A stretch of 64,000 nucleotides of DNA from Phalacrocorax aristotelis. Lineage: Eukaryota > Chordata > Aves > Suliformes > Phalacrocoracidae. Shown here piece after piece: positions 57,491 to 64,000 of this stretch; the stretch's first letter is position 1; every line of letters starts with the position of its first letter. Below the pieces are notes generated by a model. The model did not search any database and was not told the origin of the DNA. It saw nothing but the letters and a program-made list of their open reading frames with translations. The stretch lies in NCBI RefSeq assembly GCF_949628215.1, contig NW_027441194.1, positions 62,001 to 126,000 on the forward strand, read 5' to 3'. A program made the translations under genes and the position numbers.

Positions 57491-60351
57491 CAGGGAGTCA
57501 GACCGAGAGAGCCAGAGAAAGACAAAAATACCGACAGGCTACAGGACAGAGCAGGAGGAGTAAAAAAATAAAAACGGAGCCAGAGCCAGGCAGAGAGAGG
57601 CGGAGAAAGAACAAGTAGCCACAGGCTACAGGACAGAGAGGGTGGACTGAAAAGACGGGGCGGCAGGGAGCCACTCAGAGCGAGACGGAGAAAGAAGGTG
57701 CGGGGGGGGCGCAAAAAAAAAAAAATTTTGCAGCAGGTAAGGAAAGAGAGGGGGCCGGGGGAGAGACAGGGAGGGCCCAGGACGTACAAGAGAGGCAACG
57801 GGGCCCCACTGGCCCAGGACTCACCGCGACTCTCGCTCTCAGCGCTGCTGGCACAATTTAGCCGTTCACATGCTTCTTTCCCCTCCTCTCCTCCCTGCCT
57901 CTTCTGCAGCTCCAGACTCTAGGCCGACCTCCACCTGAAGAGAACACGGGGGTGTCTTACAGCTCTTACGAGATGAGGCTTCCTAGGCACGTAGCCTAGC
58001 TCGCTCGTGCACTACACGCCCGTACCGAACTGCGGGTTCCAACTGTGGGAAGAAGGGGGAGTCCTTGGGGGCTACGGCATTTCTCTTCCTAACTAACCGT
58101 TACACATGACAGAGCCCTGCTTTCCCAGAAACAGCTCAACACCTGCCCGCCGAAAAGGAGGAGCGAATTAATTCCTTGCTTTGCTTCCACGCACAGCTTT
58201 TGCTTTACCTATTAAACCGTCTTGATCTCAACCCATGATTTTTCTCACTTTTACCCTTCCAGCTCTCTCCCCCAGCCCACTGAGGGTGGAGCGAGCAAGC
58301 AGCTCCCTGGTGCAGAGTTGCCAGCTGAGGCTAAGCCACGGCACGCGCTTGTCCCGGTTTGGCAGGGAACGGACCGTCCGTCGCCTGGCTCCTGGAGCGA
58401 CGGGCTGCTGGGCAGAGGGGGAGGCCACCAAAGGTGAGGAGCAGGGCACAGGACAGTAGGAGGAGAGAAGAGCAGCATCCGGCTGGACGGGGGCGGGGGG
58501 GGCGTGTGTGCGTGTAGTGAGAAGGCACGAGGCAGGGAACAGGATGGCCAGAGGAGGACAGGGAGCCTGACGGAGGTGGAGATAAAAGCAGCAGAGAGAG
58601 GGGAAGAGCAGGACACAGACCAACAAAGAAGGATGAGGAGCAGGCTGGAGACGCACAAAGAACCTGGGGCAGGCAGCACGACAGCGAGGGAGGAAAGAAG
58701 AACAGGGGCAGGAAGCTGGACCGAGCGAGATGGAGACAGACAAGATAAGCGACAAGAACAGGGCAGAAAGGGAAGAATGAAGCCACGGGGACAGGGAGCC
58801 GAGACAGCCAACGACGGAGGGAAGGGGCCGGGGAGGGAACACCACAAAACAAACCATGGGGCTACGTGGTACAGAGCATGAGAAGGCAGAGAATTAACAA
58901 TTAGGGACAGGGAGCCAGAAAAACAACAAAAAAAACACCAAAACAAAGGGAGATGGAGAGCAAAAGGAATCGCAATGCGTACAGAGAGAAGAGAGAAACA
59001 ATTCTAAAAGAGGGTCACGGGGAAGCCAGAGACAGCAAGATGGAGAAAGGACAGAAGCTACAGGCTACAGGGCAGAGAGGGAAGAATTAATGAATAGACG
59101 CAGAGAGCTGGGCAGAAAGAGGTGGAGAAAGGCTGAAGATCACACGGCCAACAGGGAAGAGAGAAGAGAGGGAGGAATTTTAAAAACAGGGGCAAGAAGC
59201 CAGAGAGAGGGAGAGAGAGGCAACAATAAATGGGGACAAGCCACAGGGCAGCGAGGAGGGAACCGATGAATAAGAACAGCAGACCAAAGAGAACACAATG
59301 TAGAATGGAAAAAAGGAACAGCGGCCTACAGGGAAGGAGGAATTAAAGATCAGGCACTGGGAGGCAGACAGAGACACATGAAGAAACAAGTGGGAAAAAA
59401 AAAAAAAAAAAACAACGGCAACGGGCTACAAAGACAGACAGAGAGGGAAGAAATAAAACATCGCAGCAAGGAGCTGGACAGAGAGAGATGAGGACAAACA
59501 AATAGCACGGGTCTACGTGACAGAGAACGTGGAATTAGAACACAGAGAGAGGGAGCCGGACAGAGAGAGAGGCCGAGAGAAAAACCTAGACGGGCTACAG
59601 CGGGCAGAGGCAGGGATTAAAACCTAGGGACAGGGAGCTGGACAGAGAGAGACGGAGGTCACAGGGAACAGCGGTGGCTGCAGGAAGAACAGGAATCCAC
59701 AAATAGGGAAAGGGAGCTCGACAGAGAAGAACTCAGAAAGGCAAGAACAGTAGCAGGGTGCAGAGCAGAGCAGACGAATGAAAAAGCGCGGGGGGAGCGT
59801 TGAGGCAGACAGAGAGAGATTAAGAAAAAAGTCACGGGCTACGTGGCAAAGCAGGAGGAATTCAGAAACGGGGATGGCAACCAAGGGAGAGTGAGCTGGT
59901 GAAGGACAACGGGCATTCCAAGTGAGGGACGGGGAGCTGGGAAAAGCGAGGCAGAGAAAAACAGAATCACAGAGAGAATCACACAAAGCCAAAAAAGAAG
60001 AAACTGAACAACAGGAACAGGTGTAACCAAAGCGATGAAATCAGCCAACCAGAGACGGTGTTCCATTACGGGAACATGGAGCGTACGAATCAGCGCACCT
60101 GTTGATCTGCATTTTAGTCCCTAGGCAATCGTTAACGTCAGCAGAACAACAGACAACGTGCTTCTGTCAGAAAAGGACGACAAAACGCGGTTTCGTGGAG
60201 CGGACTGAGAGAACTAGCCAAGACTGCCAAGATTAACAGCCAAGAAGGTAAAAGGCAATTCTGGCAGGGGGAGATCGCGACCACCGACTCACGGACCACC
60301 ACCGAGCCTGCGCAGCGATTTACATACGGAACGAGCAAGTTTGTACCGATC
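57293..60351 (+). repeat. Macrosatellite unit 10 (type A, 3059 bp)
   Basis: As unit 2. Carries ggatggccag near 58543 (with units 3 and 11), a short leader deletion ('gagagggtgga' near 57637) and an A18 run near 59395. Confidence 0.97.
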
Positions 60352-60549
60352 AGCAGACAGGACAATAATGAATACGTATGAATACGTAAAATTTTGATCT
60401 ACAAATTGAACGGGAAAGGTGCGTGAGGTACGCACGCCAGGAGGAGCGATCCCCCGTGCATCCGGCGCCGTGAATAAAGAATGCCTGCTCTTTAATACTA
60501 AATTGGTCTTGAGGAGTTGTTTCCGATTTTACCGCGTTTTTCGGTAACA
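60022..60549 (+). mobile_element. LTR-like segment, 528 bp, units 10/11
   Basis: Same termini and length as the standard copy; one private change (ggcaatcg near 60124). Confidence 0.5.
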
Positions 60550-63319
60550 CAGGGAGTCAGACCGAGAGAGCCAGAGAAAGACAAAAATACCGACAGGCTA
60601 CAGGACAGAGCAGGAGGAGTAAAAAAATAAAAACGGAGCCAGAGCCAGGCAGAGAGAGGCGGAGAAAGAACAAGTAGCCACAGGCTACAGGACAGAGAGG
60701 GAGGACTGAAAAGACGGGGAGGCAGGGAGCCACTCAGAGCGAGACGGAGAAAGAAGGTGCGGGGGGGGCGCAAAAAAAAAATAATTTTGCAGCAGGTAAG
60801 GAAAGAGAGGGGGCCGGGGGAGAGACAGGGAGGGCCCAGGACGTACAAGAGAGGCAACGGGGCCCCACTGGCCCAGGACTCACCGCGACTCTCGCTCTCA
60901 GCGCTGCTGGCACAATTTAGCCGTTCACATGCTTCTTTCCCCTCCTCTCCTCCCTGCCTCTTCTGCAGCTCCAGACTCTAGGCCGACCTCCACCTGAAGA
61001 GAACACGGGGGTGTCTTACAGCTCTTACGAGATGAGGCTTCCTAGGCACGTAGCCTAGCTCGCTCGTGCACTACACGCCCGTACCGAACTGCGGGTTCCA
61101 ACTGTGGGAAGAAGGGGGAGTCCTTGGGGGCTACGGCATTTCTCTTCCTAACTAACCGTTACACATGACAGAGCCCTGCTTTCCCAGAAACAGCTCAACA
61201 CCTGCCCGCCGAAAAGGAGGAGCGAATTAATTCCTTGCTTTGCTTCCACGCACAGCTTTTGCTTTACCTATTAAACCGTCTTGATCTCAACCCATGATTT
61301 TTCTCACTTTTACCCTTCCAGCTCTCTCCCCCAGCCCACTGAGGGTGGAGCGAGCAAGCAGCTCCCTGGTGCAGAGTTGCCAGCTGAGGCTAAGCCACGG
61401 CACGCGCTTGTCCCGGTTTGGCAGGGAACGGACCGTCCGTCGCCTGGCTCCTGGAGCGACGGGCTGCTGGGCAGAGGGGGAGGCCACCAAAGGTGAGGAG
61501 CAGGGCACAGGACAGTAGGAGGAGAGAAGAGCAGCATCCGGCTGGACGGGGGCGGGGGGGGCGTGTGTGCGTGTAGTGAGAAGGCACGAGGCAGGGAACA
61601 GGATGGCCAGAGGAGGACAGGGAGCCTGACGGAGGTGGAGATAAAAGCAGCAGAGAGAGGGGAAGAGCAGGACACAGACCAACAAAGAAGGATGAGGAGC
61701 AGGCTGGAGACGCACAAAGAACCTGGGGCAGGCAGCACGACAGCGAGGGAGGAAAGAAGAACAGGGGCAGGAAGCTGGACCGAGCGAGATGGAGACAGAC
61801 AAGATAAGCGACAAGAACAGGGCAGAAAGGGAAGAATGAAGCCACGGGGACAGGGAGCCGAGACAGCCAACGACGGAGGGAAGGGGCCGGGGAGGGAACA
61901 CCACAAAACAAACCATGGAGCTACGTGGTACAGAGCATGAGAAGGCAGAGAATTAACAATTAGGGACAGGGAGCCAGAAAAACAACAAAAAAAACACCAA
62001 AACAAAGGGAGATGGAGAGCAAAAGGAATCGCAATGCGTACAGAGAGAAGAGAGAAACAATTCTAAAAGAGGGTCACGGGGAAGCCAGAGACAGCAAGAT
62101 GGAGAAAGGACAGAAGCTACAGGCTACAGGGCAGAGAGGGAAGAATTAATGAATAGACGCAGAGAGCTGGGCAGAAAGAGGTGGAGAAAGGCTGAAGATC
62201 ACACGGCCAACAGGGAAGAGAGAAGAGAGGGAGGAATTTTAAAAACAGGGGCAAGAAGCCAGAGAGAGGGAGAGAGAGGCAACAATAAATGGGGACAAGC
62301 CACAGGGCAGCGAGGAGGGAACCGATGAATAAGAACAGCAGACCAAAGAGAACACAATGTAGAATGGAAAAAAGGAACAGCGGCCTACAGGGAAGGAGGA
62401 ATTAAAGATCAGGCACTGGGAGGCAGACAGAGACACATGAAGAAACAAGTGGGAAAAAAAAAAAAAACAACAACGGCAACGGGCTACAAAGACAGACAGA
62501 GAGGGAAGAAATAAAACATCGCAGCAAGGAGCTGGACAGAGAGAGATGAGGACAAACAAATAGCACGGGTCTACGTGACAGAGAACGTGGAATTAGAACA
62601 CAGAGAGAGGGAGCCGGACAGAGAGAGAGGCCGAGAGAAAAACCTAGACGGGCTACAGCGGGCAGAGGCAGGGATTAAAACCTAGGGACAGGGAGCTGGA
62701 CAGAGAGAGACGGAGGTCACAGGGAACAGCGGTGGCTGCAGGAAGAACAGGAATCCACAAATAGGGAAAGGGAGCTCGACAGAGAAGAACTCAGAAAGGC
62801 AAGAACAGTAGCAGGGTGCAGAGCAGAGCAGACGAATGAAAAAGCGCGGGGGGAGCGTTGAGGCAGACAGAGAGAGATTAAGAAAAAAGTCACGGGCTAC
62901 GTGGCAAAGCAGGAGGAATTCAGAAACGGGGATGGCAACCAAGGGAGAGTGAGCTGGTGAAGGACAACGGGCATTCCAAGTGAGGGACGGGGAGCTGGGA
63001 AAAGCGAGGCAGAGAAAAACAGAATCACAGAGAGAATCACACAAAGCCAAAAAAGAAGAAACTGAACAACAGGAACAGGTGTAACCAAAGCGATGAAATC
63101 AGCCAACCAGAGACGGTGTTCCATTACGGGAACATGGAGCATACGAATCAGCGCACCTGTTGATCTGCATTTTAGTCCCTAGGCGATCGTTAACGTCAGC
63201 AGAACAACAGACAACGTGCTTCTGTCAGAAAAGGATGACAAAACGCGGTTTCGTGGAGCGGACTGAGAAAACTAGCCAAGACTGCCAAGATTAACAGCCA
63301 AGAAGGTAAAAGGACAATC
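60352..63319 (+). repeat. Macrosatellite unit 11 (type A', 2968 bp)
   Basis: As unit 3, including the ggatggccag marker and the 90-bp U3 deletion at its end; precedes a B-type start. Confidence 0.96.
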
Positions 63320-63517
63320 AGTAGACAGGACAATAATGAATGTGTATGAATACCTAAAATTTTGATCTACAAATTGAACGGGAAAGGTGCGTGAGGTACG
63401 CACGCCAGGAGGAGCGATCCCCCGTGCGTCTGGCGCCGTGAATAAACAACGCCTGCTCTTTAATACTAAATTGGTCTTGAGGAGTTGTTTCCGATTTTAC
63501 CGCGTTTTTCGGTAACA
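63080..63517 (+). mobile_element. LTR-like segment with internal deletion (438 bp), units 11/12
   Basis: Same deletion and 'aataaacaacgcc' marker as at 8848-9285, but with the A-type 'ttggtcttgagg' near 63470, a mosaic. Confidence 0.48.
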
Positions 63518-64000
63518 CAGGGAGTCAGACCAAGAGGGCCAGAGAAAGACAAAATACCGACAGGCTACAGGACAGAGCAGGAGGAATAAAAAAATAAAAA
63601 CGGAGCCAGAGCCAGGCAGAGAGAGGCGGAGAAAGAACAAGTAGCCACAGGCTACAGGACAGAGAGAGGGAGGACTGAAAAGACGGGGAGGCAGGGAGCC
63701 ACTCAGAGCGAGATGGAGAAAGAAGGTGCGGGGGGGGCCCAAAAGAAAAAAAAAAATAATTTTGCAGCAGGTAAGGAAAGAGAGGGGGCCGGGGGAGAGA
63801 CAGGGAGGGCCCAGGACGCACAAGAGAGGCAACGGGGCCCCACTGGCCCAGGACTCACCGCGACTCTCGCTCTCAGCGCTGCTGGCACAATTTAGCCGTT
63901 CACATGCTTCTTTCCCCTCCTCTCCTCCCTGCCTCTTCTGCAGCTCCAGACTCTAGGCCGACCTCCACCTGAAGAGAACACGGGGGTGTCTTACAGCTCT
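63320..64000 (+). repeat. Macrosatellite unit 12, partial (B-type start)
   Basis: Cut by the window end before the position of the CpG module. The B-type markers (aataaacaacgcc, gggggcccaaaagaaaaaa) predict a module beyond 64000. Confidence 0.9.

Noticed and set aside
1-64000. Known chicken W-chromosome XhoI/EcoRI families or the Z-linked MHM repeat
   Set aside because: The unit is not a 21-bp A-run/T-run array, and its length does not match the roughly 2.2-kb MHM unit; I cannot confirm identity from memory.

Overview
The window is vertebrate nuclear DNA. It has CpG islands, spliceosomal splice-site signals and GC content that swings sharply, and no bacterial-type gene organisation. There are no Alu-like or L1-like repeats that I recognise, and the LTR style and the GC-rich, minisatellite-dense landscape resemble a bird microchromosome or sex chromosome. 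That assignment is an inference (about 0.6). I recognise no complete protein-coding gene, no tRNA, no rRNA and no CRISPR array.

Two blocks (1-23098 and about 49380-64000) are a direct-orientation macrosatellite with a basic period of 3058-3059 bp. Each A unit holds one LTR-like segment (TG...CA, AATAAA in the middle), a purine-rich leader with a good splice donor, a 173-bp candidate intron, a 171-bp exon-like segment present in ten copies without an indel, and about 1.6 kb of strand-asymmetric purine DNA made of a degenerate 80-90 bp subrepeat. One LTR plus one internal region per unit is what repeated LTR-LTR recombination of a coding-less LTR retroelement would leave. B units (5.0-5.1 kb) are the same unit plus a 1.9-2.0 kb CpG-island module with a bidirectional-promoter signature: ETS, E-box and ZNF143/Staf motifs, the last in a 62-bp tandem present 2, 3 and 1 times in the three modules. 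A' units have a roughly 90-bp deletion in the LTR and always sit directly before a B unit. The order A-A-A'-B occurs at both ends of the window, 54,234 bp apart.

Between the blocks lies a 26-kb island (23.1-49.4 kb) of lower-copy DNA. It contains a CpG-rich start, two diverged copies of a dispersed repeat (23.55-24.29 and 37.96-39.42 kb), CpG islands at 26.4-27.6, 28.95-29.8 and 34.6-35.1 kb, a GGGCCC-rich minisatellite (28.5-28.95 kb), a near-consensus CTCF site (29.37 kb), and a long quiet stretch (30-34.5 kb). A 75-bp minisatellite at 35.15-37.85 kb carries a perfect NRF1 site in most units. After an AT-rich degenerate tract (39.5-40.15 kb), the 41-47 kb interval holds several diverged copies of a segment with minus-strand exon-like pieces. 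Isolated exon candidates are given with low confidence.

The most unusual system is the LTR-derived macrosatellite, in which promoter-bearing B units alternate with promoter-less A units and the whole array flanks an island dense in NRF1, CTCF and ZNF143 motifs. Its predicted products are spliced, purine-rich non-coding RNAs rather than proteins.
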